Assembly (NCBI GenBank): GCA_965246935.1
Contig: CBDFGC010000008.1
Location: 1-64,000, forward strand
DNA: 64,000 nt
From: JAZKFT01 sp965246935
GTDB lineage: Bacteria; Bacteroidota; Bacteroidia; Chitinophagales; Chitinophagaceae
Direction: 5' to 3'
This document shows positions 26,294-35,691 of the stretch, piece by piece. The position numbers and the translations under genes are program-made. Under the pieces are notes generated by a model. It worked only from the letters and a program-made list of their open reading frames with translations. It had not been told where the DNA came from and made no database searches. The first letter of the stretch is position 1. Every line of letters starts with the position of its first letter.

Positions 26294-27967
26294 ATGGCAA
26301 AAATTATTGCATTTAACGAAGAATCTCGGCGAGCGCTAGAGCGTGGCGTAAATGCCTTAGCCGATGCAGTTCGCATTACTTTGGGGCCAAAAGGGCGGAA
26401 TGTGCTGCTAGAAAAGAAATTTGGCACGCCGCAAATTGTGAATGATGGAATCACTGTTGCTAAAGAAATTGAATTAGAAGATCCCTTGGAAAATACGGGC
26501 GCAAGACTAATTCAAGAAGTGGCTTCAAAAACTAAAGATGTGGCTGGAGACGGAACAACAACGGCTACAGTCCTGGCTCAAGCGATGATTAAAGAAGGCT
26601 TGAAGAATGTAGCGGCGGGTGCAAACCCTGTGAGCTTGCGTCGCGGGATTGAAAAGACTATCGACAAGTTGGTAGAAACGATCGCTCAAATAGCAAAACC
26701 AGTCCAAGGTAGTGCGATTTCTCAAGTTGCCACAGTTTCGGCAGGTAACGATGAAGAAGTCGGTAAAATGATTGCCGAAGCAATGGAAAAAGTTACGACA
26801 GACGGCGTAATTACTGTAGAAGAATCTAAGTCTTTGACTACAGACTTGGAAGTAGTGGAAGGAATGCAAATTGACCGGGGTTATATTTCTCCCTACTTTA
26901 TTACCGACAACGAGCGGATGGTTGTAGAGTACGAAAATGCCCGGATTTTGATTGCTGACCAAAAAATTAGCAGTATTCAAGACTTGGTTCCGGTATTGGA
27001 AAAAGTGGCTCGTTCGGGTCAACCATTGCTAATTATTGCTGAAGACGTTGATGGGGAAGCCTTGGCAACTTTGGTAGTAAATAAGGCGCGGGGTGTGTTA
27101 AGTGCTTGCGCGATTAAATCTCCCGGATTTGGCGATCGCCGCAAAGCCTTGTTACAAGATATTGCCGTACTCACTGGCGGACAAATGATTTCTGAGGAAG
27201 TCGGTTTGACTCTAGATGCCGTAACTTTAGAAATGATGGGCGTTGCGCGGAAACTCACCATTGATAAAGAATCCACCACTATTGTGGCAACGGGCGAATA
27301 TACCGCCGAAGTTGAAAAGCGCATCGGTCAAATTCGCAGACAGCTAGAAGACACTGATTCTGAGTACGACAGCGAAAAACTCCAAGAGCGGATTGCTAAA
27401 CTTGCTGGCGGTGTAGCAGTAATTAAAGTTGGTGCAGCAACGGAAACGGAGCTTAAAGACCGCAAATTGCGGATTGAAGATGCGTTAAATGCCACTAAAG
27501 CGGCGGTAGAAGAGGGTATTGTTCCTGGTGGTGGTGCGACCTTAATTTATCTTAGTAAGCAAATCAACGAGATTAAAAATAGCTTGACTGAAGAAGAAAA
27601 AATTGGCGCGGATATCGTGGGGCGCAGTTTGGAAGCTCCTTTGCGTCAGATGGCAGATAACGCGGGTGTAGAAGGCTCGGTAATCGTAGAGAAAGTCCGC
27701 GAAAGTGACTTAAACATCGGCTACAACGCTGCTACAAACGTATTTGAAGACTTAATTGCTGCCGGAATTATCGATCCGGCTAAAGTTGTGCGATCGGCGT
27801 TGCAAAATGCTGGTTCCATTGCTGGCATGGTACTAACTACCGAAGCATTGGTAGTTGAGAAGCCTGAAAAGAATGCTGCTGCCCCTGATATGGGCGGCAT
27901 GGGTGGCATGGGCGGTATGGGTGGCATGGGTGGTATGGGCGGTATGGGTGGCATGGGGATGATGTAA
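26294..27967 (+). CDS. groEL: Chaperonin GroEL (cpn60), monocistronic copy
   Basis: The 557-residue protein has all GroEL hallmarks: KFGTPQIVNDGITVAKEI, AGDGTTTATVLA (ATP site), the apical domain, and AAVEEGIVPGGGA near the C-terminus. The tail is a long run of GGM repeats ending MGMM. It folds proteins in the cytoplasm as a double ring with GroES. No groES is adjacent, so this is the solo cpn60 copy that cyanobacteria carry in addition to groESL. The ATG at 26294 (MAKIIAFNEE) is the family start; the longer frame upstream would include the CIRCE operator. Confidence 0.97.
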   Translation: MAKIIAFNEESRRALERGVNALADAVRITLGPKGRNVLLEKKFGTPQIVNDGITVAKEIELEDPLENTGARLIQEVASKTKDVAGDGTTTATVLAQAMIKEGLKNVAAGANPVSLRRGIEKTIDKLVETIAQIAKPVQGSAISQVATVSAGNDEEVGKMIAEAMEKVTTDGVITVEESKSLTTDLEVVEGMQIDRGYISPYFITDNERMVVEYENARILIADQKISSIQDLVPVLEKVARSGQPLLIIAEDVDGEALATLVVNKARGVLSACAIKSPGFGDRRKALLQDIAVLTGGQMISEEVGLTLDAVTLEMMGVARKLTIDKESTTIVATGEYTAEVEKRIGQIRRQLEDTDSEYDSEKLQERIAKLAGGVAVIKVGAATETELKDRKLRIEDALNATKAAVEEGIVPGGGATLIYLSKQINEIKNSLTEEEKIGADIVGRSLEAPLRQMADNAGVEGSVIVEKVRESDLNIGYNAATNVFEDLIAAGIIDPAKVVRSALQNAGSIAGMVLTTEALVVEKPEKNAAAPDMGGMGGMGGMGGMGGMGGMGGMGMM

Positions 27968-27999
27968 TCCTAGGCTACTAATAACCAAATCATCTATTT

Positions 28000-28031
28000 A
28001 GCAGTTTGCCTTCAAGGTAAACTGCTTTTTT
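28000..28031 (+). terminator. Rho-independent terminator of groEL
   Basis: AGCAGTTTGCC, TTCA loop and AGGTAAACTGCT form a stem that runs into six T residues, about 35 bp after the groEL stop. Confidence 0.85.
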
Positions 28032-28102
28032 CATGCTGGAAAAATTGCTTGCAAAAGTTAGCAATTGTCTGAAAAAACTGCTGAAGTTGCCAACTAAAAA
28101 AT

Positions 28103-28212
28103 AGACCTCCTACATGAATAATCTTTTGCCCCCCTAGCCCCCCAAGTTTGGGGGGAACCGGATTTGAATTCCCCCAGTATTGGGAAATTTCCTGAATTCA
28201 TACAGGAGGTTT
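28103..28212. repeat. MITE-like element with ~17-bp terminal inverted repeats and internal C/G-run hairpin
   Basis: The outer arms (28103-28119 and 28196-28212) match in inverted orientation except at 3 positions. Inside is the CCCCCCTAGCCCCCC / TTGGGGGG block common in cyanobacterial intergenic repeats. It has no coding capacity. It lies between groEL and the ABC importer. Confidence 0.65.
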
Positions 28213-28296
28213 AATAAAATTTAACTAGAGAAAAGTATACTCACAACAACGATGATGTTGAAATAAGCTTTGAACTATTGTGTGAGAGGATTGCCG

Positions 28297-29304
28297 ATGA
28301 TATCTTTGCCGTTTAGATTTGCTTTGTTGGGTTCCTTAATTGTGGCGATCGCCTCTTGCTCCAACGGTCAAACGCCGCCAGCGAACAATGTAGCTGCAAG
28401 TACCAAAACTATTGCTGTTACTCAAATTGTCGAGCATCCAGCCCTTAACGCAATCCGCGATGGACTTAAAGAAGAACTAGCAAACCAAGGATTTGTAGCA
28501 GGTAAAAACTTGAAATGGCAGTGGACTAATGCCCAAGGCAATCAAACTACAGCAATTCAGATTGCCCAAAAAATTGCTGGTGAAGCTCCCGATGCGATCG
28601 TTGCTATTTCTACCCCCTCTGCCCAAGCAGTAGTTAGTGCGACGCTGAAAAATTCACCCAATACCGCGATCGTCTTCTCTGGAGTAACCGATCCTGTGAG
28701 CGCTAAACTTGTCAGCAATTTGCAACAACCAGGTGGCTCAATCACCGGCGTGAGCAGTCTAACCCCTGTAGCCGAGCATCTCAAATTAATTACTCAAATT
28801 ACACCGAAAGTAAAACGGGTGGGCGTAATCTACAATGCTGGGGAATCTAACTCAGCTTATTTAGTTAAATTGCTCAAAGAAGTTGCACCCAAGCAAGGAC
28901 TTAGCATTGTGGCAGCTACGATCGCTAATTCTAGCGAAGTTGCCAGCGCTGCCAAAAGTTTGGTAGGTCGCGTCGATGCAATTTACATTCCCACAGACAA
29001 TACAGTGGTTTCGGCTTTAGATAGTGTCATCAAAGTTGGCGTGCAAAATCAATTACCGATTTATGCTGGAGATAATAACTCAGTAGCCGCAGGAGCGATC
29101 GCCACCTTGGGCTTTGATTATCGAGATATGGGTCGGCAGACAGCGCGAATGGTTGCGCGGGTCTTGAAGGGTGAAAAGCCAGCTACGATTGCTGTAGAAC
29201 CACCAGGTAAAGTTGACTTGGTAATTAATGCTAAAAGCGCTGCCACTATGGGCGTTAAGATTCCTGCCGATGTACTCAAAAAGGCTAGTAAAGTAATTCA
29301 GTAA
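28297..29304 (+). CDS. ABC importer substrate-binding lipoprotein (ABC_sub_bind / TrpX family)
   Basis: The protein has about 335 residues. The signal peptide ends in a lipobox (VAIASCSNG), so it is probably anchored on the periplasmic side. The fold resembles periplasmic binding proteins of the TrpX type (VTQIVEHPALNAIRDGLKEEL, VFSGVTDPVSAKLV, GVIYNAGESNS, IYIPTDNTVVSAL). Relatives take up tryptophan, other amino acids or aromatic compounds; the ligand is unknown here. Permease and ATPase genes follow immediately. The ATG at 28297 is preferred over a TTG at 28270. Confidence 0.9.
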   Translation: MISLPFRFALLGSLIVAIASCSNGQTPPANNVAASTKTIAVTQIVEHPALNAIRDGLKEELANQGFVAGKNLKWQWTNAQGNQTTAIQIAQKIAGEAPDAIVAISTPSAQAVVSATLKNSPNTAIVFSGVTDPVSAKLVSNLQQPGGSITGVSSLTPVAEHLKLITQITPKVKRVGVIYNAGESNSAYLVKLLKEVAPKQGLSIVAATIANSSEVASAAKSLVGRVDAIYIPTDNTVVSALDSVIKVGVQNQLPIYAGDNNSVAAGAIATLGFDYRDMGRQTARMVARVLKGEKPATIAVEPPGKVDLVINAKSAATMGVKIPADVLKKASKVIQ

Positions 29305-29342
29305 TCTGGCGATCGCCGCCCGACGTATGTAGATATAAATTT

Positions 29343-30251
29343 ATGAGCATTGCAGCGTTCTCCGGCGCACTGGAATTAGGTTTAATCTATGGCTTGGTTG
29401 CCTTTGGGGTTTACTTATCTTTTCGGGTGTTAGATTTTCCTGACTTGACAGTAGATGGTAGTTTTCCTTTGGGGGGAGCCGTTGCCGCAACGCTAATTGT
29501 CCGGGGGATGAATCCTTGGGTGGCAATAATGTTGGCGATCGGTGCGGGTATATTGGCAGGATTGTGTACGGCGGGACTCAACGTACAGTTCAAAATTCTC
29601 AATCTACTGGCAAGTATTTTGACGATGATTGGCTTGTATTCAGTTAATTTGCGAATTATGGGTCAACCGAATATCTCTTTGCTCAATCAGACGACAATTG
29701 TTTCTACTTTAGACCCTTGGCTAAATCGGCTGCCACCAGCGCTCAAACCTTTTAGCATTGCGATCGCCTTGGCTGTCATAGTTGCAATTATTTTAGGATT
29801 GCTGAACTTGTTTTTTGCCACCCATTTGGGGTTGGCGCTGCGGGCAACCGGGGCAAATCCTGGCATGGCGCGCGCTCAAGGAATTGACACCAATCGCTTA
29901 ATTTTGCTTGGCATGGCAATGAGCAATGGACTTGTGGCATTAGCGGGGGCTTTGTTTGTGCAAATTAACGGCTTTGCAGATGTGCAAATAGGTATGGGGA
30001 CAATTGTATTTGGCTTGGTGGCGGTAATTGTAGGGGAAAGTTTAGTAACTAGCCGTCGCTTAATTTGGATTACTACTAGCGCGATTGTCGGCTCGATTCT
30101 GTATCGGTTACTGGTCGCTGTGGCGCTGAATGTTGATTTTTTAGGCTTGCAAGCACAGGATTTGAATTTGATCGCTTCTGTGTTAGTCGCCCTAGCGTTG
30201 ATTTTGCCTCAGAGTCCTTGGCTGCACAAGTTACGGGGGCGCTCAATATGA
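29343..30251 (+). CDS. ABC importer permease (TrpY / BPD_transp_2 family)
   Basis: The 302-residue protein has about eight or nine membrane helices with the branched-chain amino acid permease pattern (GLIYGLVAFGVYLSFRVLDFPDLTVDGSF; AQGIDTNRLILLGMAMSNGLVALAGAL). The F-P-D-L-T-V-D-G-S-F stretch is typical of permeases paired with TrpX-type binding proteins. It lies 38 bp after the binding protein and overlaps the ATPase by ATGA, so the three form an operon. Confidence 0.92.
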   Translation: MSIAAFSGALELGLIYGLVAFGVYLSFRVLDFPDLTVDGSFPLGGAVAATLIVRGMNPWVAIMLAIGAGILAGLCTAGLNVQFKILNLLASILTMIGLYSVNLRIMGQPNISLLNQTTIVSTLDPWLNRLPPALKPFSIAIALAVIVAIILGLLNLFFATHLGLALRATGANPGMARAQGIDTNRLILLGMAMSNGLVALAGALFVQINGFADVQIGMGTIVFGLVAVIVGESLVTSRRLIWITTSAIVGSILYRLLVAVALNVDFLGLQAQDLNLIASVLVALALILPQSPWLHKLRGRSI

Positions 30252-31045
30252 TTAGTCTGCAAGACATTACAGTGACATTCAATTCTGGCACGCCGATCGC
30301 TCTACGGGCGCTTAACAGCTTGAATTTAGACATTGCGGCAGGTGAATTTATTACAGTAATTGGTAGTAACGGCGCAGGCAAATCTACATTGCTCAACGTG
30401 CTTAGTGGCGAACAAACTCCCGATCGCGGCAAAGTTACAATCGCAGATCGGGATGTGACGAGTTGGAAAACGCCTCGTCGCGCTCAATTTGTAGCGCGCG
30501 TGTTTCAAAATCCCTTGCTAGGTTCCTGCGCTCAGTTGACTGTGGAGGAAAATCTGGTACTTGCTGCTCGTCGGGGGCGAGCGCGCGGTTTACGCTTTGC
30601 CATAACTCCTCAGGGGCGATCGCATTTTCGCTCGGCGTTAGCAGACTTGGGGCTGGGGCTAGAAAACCGCCTCCACGACCGGATGGGGTTGCTCTCCGGC
30701 GGACAACGGCAAGCAATTAGCTTACTAATGGCAACATTGTCTGCTCAACAGCAAATTTTGCTATTAGACGAACATACCGCCGCCCTAGATCCAAAAACCG
30801 CCGAGGCTATCCTGGGCTTAACCGAGCGGCTAGTACGAAGTCACGGGCTGACAACACTAATGGTTACTCACAGTTTGAAGCAGGCGTTAAATTTAGGCGA
30901 TCGCACGGTGATGCTCCATCAAGGGCGGGTAATTTTTGATATTACCGGGGTGGCGCGCGCTCATTTAACAGTGGACGATCTGCTAATTCAATTTGAGCGC
31001 GTGCGGGGTGAGCCGTTGGTAGATGATGAATTGTTGCTCAACTGA
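30248..31045 (+). CDS. ABC importer ATPase (TrpZ-like)
   Basis: The 265-residue ATPase has Walker A GSNGAGKSTLL, signature LSGGQRQAISLL and Walker B ILLLDEHTAALD. The ATG at 30248 overlaps the permease stop by 4 bp. The Walker B Asp-Glu is followed by His rather than the more common Pro, as in other ATPases of this subfamily. It energises the import system encoded by the two upstream genes. Confidence 0.93.
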   Translation: MISLQDITVTFNSGTPIALRALNSLNLDIAAGEFITVIGSNGAGKSTLLNVLSGEQTPDRGKVTIADRDVTSWKTPRRAQFVARVFQNPLLGSCAQLTVEENLVLAARRGRARGLRFAITPQGRSHFRSALADLGLGLENRLHDRMGLLSGGQRQAISLLMATLSAQQQILLLDEHTAALDPKTAEAILGLTERLVRSHGLTTLMVTHSLKQALNLGDRTVMLHQGRVIFDITGVARAHLTVDDLLIQFERVRGEPLVDDELLLN

Positions 31046-31178
31046 GGCTATGCAATTGCTGAAATTAGACGAGAAGTTAATTTGAAATAGGTAAACTACG
31101 GTTTTCCGGTCGGAATTTAGTTGTATTTGCTAAAAAGTTCTGCTAGAATCTGCCTAATTAGAAAATACCCCAGGCGAT

Positions 31179-31772
31179 ATGAGCGTTCAGACTGGACAAT
31201 TTAAAGACACTTTAACGGCTTATAATTGGACAAAAACTAATGGAAGAATGCAAAAACAGCAGCAGCAAGAACCCATGTTCTACTACTTTGCGTATGGTTC
31301 TTGTATGTGTCCGGTGGATTTAAAGCGAAGTCTTGGCGAACAAACTCATATTTATGTTGTCGGCGCAGCTACGCTGATTGGCTATCGATTAGGTTTTTAT
31401 TGCTATTCCGCCTTTCGTAACTGTGGCGTGTTGGATGTTATTAAAGACCCCACAAGTTCAGTAGAAGGCGTACTTTACAAACTACCGCAACGCTTAGGCT
31501 ATGCTTTGGACGAGCGCGAAGGCGTACATCAAAATTGGTACAGACACGAACAAGTAGATGTTGCTTGCAACGGCAAGTTGTACGAAAATGCCCGGACTTA
31601 CATGGTGGTAGATAAGTTAACCGAGGAACTTGCACCCAATGACTGGTACTTTAATGTTGTGCTGCGGGGTGCGGTAACTTGCGGCTTACCCGAACAGTAT
31701 TGCTGGAATTTGTTTAACCATATGCACCAATTACAGCAGCGTCACGGCGAACAGAGACTAAAATCAGCTTGA
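31179..31772 (+). CDS. Gamma-glutamylcyclotransferase-like protein
   Basis: The 197-residue protein has the GGCT fold signature FYYFAYGSCMCPVDL. A beta barrel core follows (GVLDVIKDPTSSVEGVLYKLP) and the catalytic-type Glu lies in LDEREGV. GGCT-like enzymes release 5-oxoproline from gamma-glutamyl peptides or related amines. The first ~30 residues are variable, and an internal Met at residue 24 or 33 could be the true start. It overlaps the convergent phnE by 9 bp. Confidence 0.85.
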   Translation: MSVQTGQFKDTLTAYNWTKTNGRMQKQQQQEPMFYYFAYGSCMCPVDLKRSLGEQTHIYVVGAATLIGYRLGFYCYSAFRNCGVLDVIKDPTSSVEGVLYKLPQRLGYALDEREGVHQNWYRHEQVDVACNGKLYENARTYMVVDKLTEELAPNDWYFNVVLRGAVTCGLPEQYCWNLFNHMHQLQQRHGEQRLKSA

Positions 31773-33374
31773 GTAAAGCATCCTCCGAACAGTGGCGCTA
31801 ATGATATCGACGGCAAAAGTTAAGCCGATAAAACATAGTAATGTAGCAACTACCCCAGGATAGTCAAAGCTGCTGAGTTGTTCTGTTAACAAGCGTCCCA
31901 AACCTCCTGCACCCACCAAGCCGACAATTACCGTCGCACGAATGCAGACTTCCCAGCGATACAGGGTATAAGCAATAAACTTAGGCATAGTTTGGGGCAA
32001 AACTCCGTATAAAAATACTTGAGAACCACTAGCACCCAAAGCTTTGAGTGATTTTAAAAGTCGCTCGTCTAGGTTTTCGGTAACTTCCGCCATCAGTCGT
32101 CCCAAAATTCCCATGTTATGAATGCCCAGAGCGATCGCACCTGGTAAGATTCCAGGAAACAGTACAAATAAAAATATCAAAGCCCAAATTGGGGCGGGAA
32201 TAGCCCGAGTAAAAAGTAAGAAAAACCGCGCCGCAACTAAAATTACTACTCCCCCCCAGCGACTTCCCAGATTTAAAATTCCCCCTGGCAGCAGAAAGTT
32301 GTTAGCGGCGAAGAAAGATAAAATTATTCCTCCACAACCCGCAAACGCGATCGCCAAGATAGACATAGCTAAAGTTTGACCGCAAAGCGCCAAAATCTGA
32401 CTTAGTTGGCTGTAGTCGGGTGGAAACGCCTGTTGGAAAACCCCTACTAATAATTGCCCGGTGCGCGGTGTCCAAAGTTTACTAAAATCTGCATCGACGT
32501 ACCAAAACGAAAATGCGATCGCGATAATAATTAGTAATGTCGCCCACCAAGGGACGCTTTTACTTCCAGTGGGCTGATTCAACCTATTCAAATCCAGCCG
32601 ACTTGGCGCGCCTATCTGACGGCGTACTAATGCACTAGCAAAATCTGTCACGCCACTCAACACTACTAAAGCAATTAACAAAGTCCACATTTCTTCGTAG
32701 CGCAGAGATTGCAGACTGAGGAGAATTTGATAACCCAACCCCCCCGCGCCAATAATTCCGAGTACCGCCGCCGCCCGAATCGAACACTCAAACCGATAAA
32801 AAGCGTAGGAAAGCAAATTAGTCTGTGCTTGAGGAATCAAGCTATACATAAAAGCATTGAGGGGCGAAACCCCACTACCAAGCAATGCTTGTAACGGCTG
32901 TCGGGGAGTTTCGTCCAAAATCTCTGCAAACACTTTCGCGGTAATTGCACCGAAGGGAATTGCGATCGCTAGCACGGCTACTAGCGGATCTAGCCCAAAA
33001 ATATTGATGAAAAATAAACCCCAAATTAATTCGTGAATCGCTCTAGGAATTGCCAAACCCGCCCTGATTGCCAACCAAGGCAGCCTCGACACTCCTACAA
33101 CTGACTCCCACCAAACTTGAGAACAGAAAACCCCACCAATTATCGCGATCGCTAAACTAAAAAAAGTACCGCACACCGCGTAAGCAAAAGTTTTCAGCGT
33201 CGCATCGCAAGTTAATAGCAAAAATTCTCTACTCAAATTAGGATGAATAGCTGCAACCAAAAACTGCCTGACTAAACCCCAGCCGCCAGAATTTATAACT
33301 TCTCCACTAAATATCCCCGCCGAATACAATGCCCAAATAACTGCTAGTACACACAGAGTAAAAACTTTGCCCAA
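31764..33374 (-). CDS. phnE: Phosphonate-type ABC importer permease, fused double PhnE
   Basis: The 536-residue protein is about twice the usual PhnE length, with two permease domains in tandem. Each carries the BPD-type coupling motif: YRFECSIRAAAVLGIIGAGGLG in the first half and YRWEVCIRATVIVGLVGAGGLG in the second. A single polypeptide can therefore supply both halves of the channel. It transports phosphonate, phosphite or phosphate analogues. It is the last gene of phnD-phnC-phnE, about 100 bp after phnC. No C-P lyase gene is present in the window. Confidence 0.92.
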   Translation of the reverse strand: MGKVFTLCVLAVIWALYSAGIFSGEVINSGGWGLVRQFLVAAIHPNLSREFLLLTCDATLKTFAYAVCGTFFSLAIAIIGGVFCSQVWWESVVGVSRLPWLAIRAGLAIPRAIHELIWGLFFINIFGLDPLVAVLAIAIPFGAITAKVFAEILDETPRQPLQALLGSGVSPLNAFMYSLIPQAQTNLLSYAFYRFECSIRAAAVLGIIGAGGLGYQILLSLQSLRYEEMWTLLIALVVLSGVTDFASALVRRQIGAPSRLDLNRLNQPTGSKSVPWWATLLIIIAIAFSFWYVDADFSKLWTPRTGQLLVGVFQQAFPPDYSQLSQILALCGQTLAMSILAIAFAGCGGIILSFFAANNFLLPGGILNLGSRWGGVVILVAARFFLLFTRAIPAPIWALIFLFVLFPGILPGAIALGIHNMGILGRLMAEVTENLDERLLKSLKALGASGSQVFLYGVLPQTMPKFIAYTLYRWEVCIRATVIVGLVGAGGLGRLLTEQLSSFDYPGVVATLLCFIGLTFAVDIISATVRRMLYSS

Positions 33375-33474
33375 TCCTTTACCTCTAAAGGTTTAACTTT
33401 CACCGTTGCTGAATCTTGACATGATTTTCTCCTTGTCCCCTTGTCTTCCTCTTTCATACCTCAACGGGTAAAAC

Positions 33475-34272
33475 CTAATTTGCCTGCCGATACAACTCAT
33501 CAACCATCTCTGAAGACACCAAACTAGCCGGAGAATCAAACAAAACTCGTCCGTCTTGCAACCCAACAATTCGCTCGTAATAATTGCGGGCAAACTCCAA
33601 GTCATGCAGACTTGTGACTAATGTTTTATCTAGTTCCACGTTTAACTGACACAACAATTGGATAATTTCGCGGCTGCGTTCGGGATCTAAACTTGCAATT
33701 GGTTCATCGGCTAATATCGCCACCGGATTTTGTACCAACACCCGCGCGATCGCAACTCTTTGCTGCTGTCCCCCCGAAAGCACTCCACACCTTTCATACA
33801 ATTTCTCTGCAATCCCTACTTGAGTTAAAGCGCGAGTCGCCGTGGCTACTTCTAAAGGAAACATTAGCGAAAAAGCTGCTTGCCAAAACGACCAGCGCCC
33901 CAAATGCCCCGCATTCACATTATGAATTACTCGCAAATTATCGACCAAATTAAATTGTTGGTAAATAGTCCCAATTTGGCGTTGAATTTGCCGTACCGAC
34001 GCAGGCTTTAGATCGGCTAAATTCTGTCCCAATACCCAGACTTCCCCCGTAGTAGGGCGAATTGTCCCATTAAGTAAGTTGATTAACGTACTTTTTCCCG
34101 CACCGCTAGAACCAACTAAGGCGACTCTTTCCCCTGGATAAACTCTTAGATTAATATTTTTAAGACTTGAAAAGCTACCAAACTGTTTAGTAACGTTTTT
34201 AAGTTTAAAAATTGGATGTTGACTGTTGTTTTGTAAATTATTAGCAGCGATATTATTAGTTTTTCCTATCAT
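33475..34272 (-). CDS. phnC: Phosphonate-type ABC importer ATPase PhnC
   Basis: The 265-residue ATPase has Walker A GSSGAGKSTLI, Q-loop IYQQFNLVDNLRV, signature LSGGQQQRVAIA and Walker B AILADEPIASLD. The segment LKNVTKQFGSFSSLKNINL with a long H-loop region (TLVTSLHDLEFARNY) is characteristic of PhnC. It is preceded by phnD and followed by the fused phnE, all leftward. Confidence 0.94.
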   Translation of the reverse strand: MIGKTNNIAANNLQNNSQHPIFKLKNVTKQFGSFSSLKNINLRVYPGERVALVGSSGAGKSTLINLLNGTIRPTTGEVWVLGQNLADLKPASVRQIQRQIGTIYQQFNLVDNLRVIHNVNAGHLGRWSFWQAAFSLMFPLEVATATRALTQVGIAEKLYERCGVLSGGQQQRVAIARVLVQNPVAILADEPIASLDPERSREIIQLLCQLNVELDKTLVTSLHDLEFARNYYERIVGLQDGRVLFDSPASLVSSEMVDELYRQAN

Positions 34273-34293
34273 CTGCTCGATCTATCAGTTTCC

Positions 34294-34318
34294 GCGCAGA
34301 GGACATTGTCCTCCGCGC
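34294..34318. repeat. Imperfect palindrome between phnD and phnC
   Basis: GCGCAGAGGACA and TGTCCTCCGCGC pair around a central T with one mismatch. It resembles dispersed cyanobacterial palindromes and may also fold in the phnDC transcript between the binding protein and ATPase genes. Confidence 0.55.
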
Positions 34319-34464
34319 TCTACCTACTTACTTTCAGCAAGCATTTAGGTAGACAAATACAATTACTATAGTATGACATCACAAGTCAAAAAGCAATAGT
34401 ATTATAGAATTTATTTAATTATTTTTGTTAAGCAAAAAGTGGTTTTTAAAGCTTGACAAAAAAG

Positions 34465-35379
34465 CTATTTTATCTTGCCAATTTCTCTCCCTACTTGTTC
34501 TATTTGGGCATAGTTAGAGTTTTTGGTAGCAATAAACTTGTTGGCATCTAATAATTCCAGAATCTCTTTTTGTTCGGGAATATTAGGATCTAGTTTTAGC
34601 AAAGCATTTTGTACTTTATTTACAAAGTCTGCACCGTAGCGCTGTTTGACTTGGGGGTTGATTAGCCAGTGGTAATCGTAGTAAGCGGGCGATCGCCAGA
34701 TAACCGCAACCTTACTTAAATCGACTTCTTTAGCTGCCACTCGTTTCAACCAAATTTTTTCATTTACCGCGCCGACATCATAACTACCAGCCTCTACAAG
34801 TTTGATAGTTTTATCGTGATCGCCAGAGAAACCAGCCTCACCCTTAAAATTATTCAGCTTAATCCCAGCTTGTTGTAAAAAGTATTGTGGCATCAAGCGC
34901 CCAGAAGTTGACGACTCACTGCCAAAAGTAAAAGTATGTCCTTTTAATTGTTGAAAATCGGCGATATTTTTAATAGGTTTCAAGCCAGTTTTTTTATTAG
35001 TAATAAGTACACTGTGGAATTTGGCATCTACATCGCGCTGGGCGATCGCTTCTGCGCCCTTTACTTGCAACCGTGCTTGAACTCCGGTTAAACCTCCAAA
35101 CCAAACTAAATCTAAATCTCCTACTTTAAAAGCAGTAACGGCGGCGGTGTAGTCAGTTACGGGTTTATAGATAACAGGTACGCCTAATTCCTTCCCTAAA
35201 TATGCAGCTAGTTTACTATATTGGCGCTGTAGTTTCTCTGGATTTTGATCGGGAATAGCGCTCGTAACTAATGGTTTTACCTCTGTTTTTGCAGATTTAG
35301 ATCTGTCAGACGAACAGGCAGTAAAAAGTAAAAGTATTGATAATAAAGCTCCACAACTAATGCTTTTCATAAACTTCAA
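34465..35379 (-). CDS. phnD: Phosphonate/phosphite-type ABC importer binding lipoprotein PhnD
   Basis: The 304-residue protein begins with a lipoprotein signal (LLSILLLFTACSSD). The PhnD fold follows, with the ligand-site regions DYTAAVTAFKVGDLDLVWFGGLTGVQA, FGSESSTSGRLMPQYFL and AGSYDVGAVNEK. The S-x-S-T-S-G segment binds the phosphonate oxygen atoms in the family. Which analogue is preferred cannot be read from sequence. It is first in the operon. Confidence 0.93.
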   Translation of the reverse strand: MKFMKSISCGALLSILLLFTACSSDRSKSAKTEVKPLVTSAIPDQNPEKLQRQYSKLAAYLGKELGVPVIYKPVTDYTAAVTAFKVGDLDLVWFGGLTGVQARLQVKGAEAIAQRDVDAKFHSVLITNKKTGLKPIKNIADFQQLKGHTFTFGSESSTSGRLMPQYFLQQAGIKLNNFKGEAGFSGDHDKTIKLVEAGSYDVGAVNEKIWLKRVAAKEVDLSKVAVIWRSPAYYDYHWLINPQVKQRYGADFVNKVQNALLKLDPNIPEQKEILELLDANKFIATKNSNYAQIEQVGREIGKIK

Positions 35380-35691
35380 TAATTATCTTAACTTTTAGAG
35401 AATGTGCAAAGTCACCAACTCTAAATTTTACTACTTATTAAACCAAAACCTTTAATTTCTTTCGTCTGCCCAAATATTAAATGCCTATCCAAGCAGAATT
35501 GATGAAACTGTTAATATATTTTGGTGTAAATCTTTTGAGCTTATAATCATCTTGCTTTCAAAATAAAAATAAGATATACAGTTAAAACAAGTTCAAGTTT
35601 TATGTAATGGCAAGTAAGGAAACTCAAAAACCGATCCCTAGGGTTTGGTGAAGGGAGAGTAATTTACCCACTTATTTATAGATAATCTATT
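35380..35691. other. Divergent intergenic region between phnD and the UBP zinc-finger gene
   Basis: This 312-bp A/T-rich region must contain two promoters. I see no HIP1 octamer, long palindrome, riboswitch or convincing tandem Pho box. Confidence 0.4.

Noticed and set aside
27721..27954. Leftward Pro/Met-rich frame opposite the groEL tail
   Set aside because: It is the antisense of the GGM repeat and has no independent support.
28097..28212. CRISPR-like repetition
   Set aside because: No regularly spaced direct repeats; the signal is one inverted-repeat element.
35387..35394. CTTAACTT, resembling half a cyanobacterial Pho box upstream of phnD
   Set aside because: Only one half-site is present, only 8 bp from the start codon; tandem repeats are needed.
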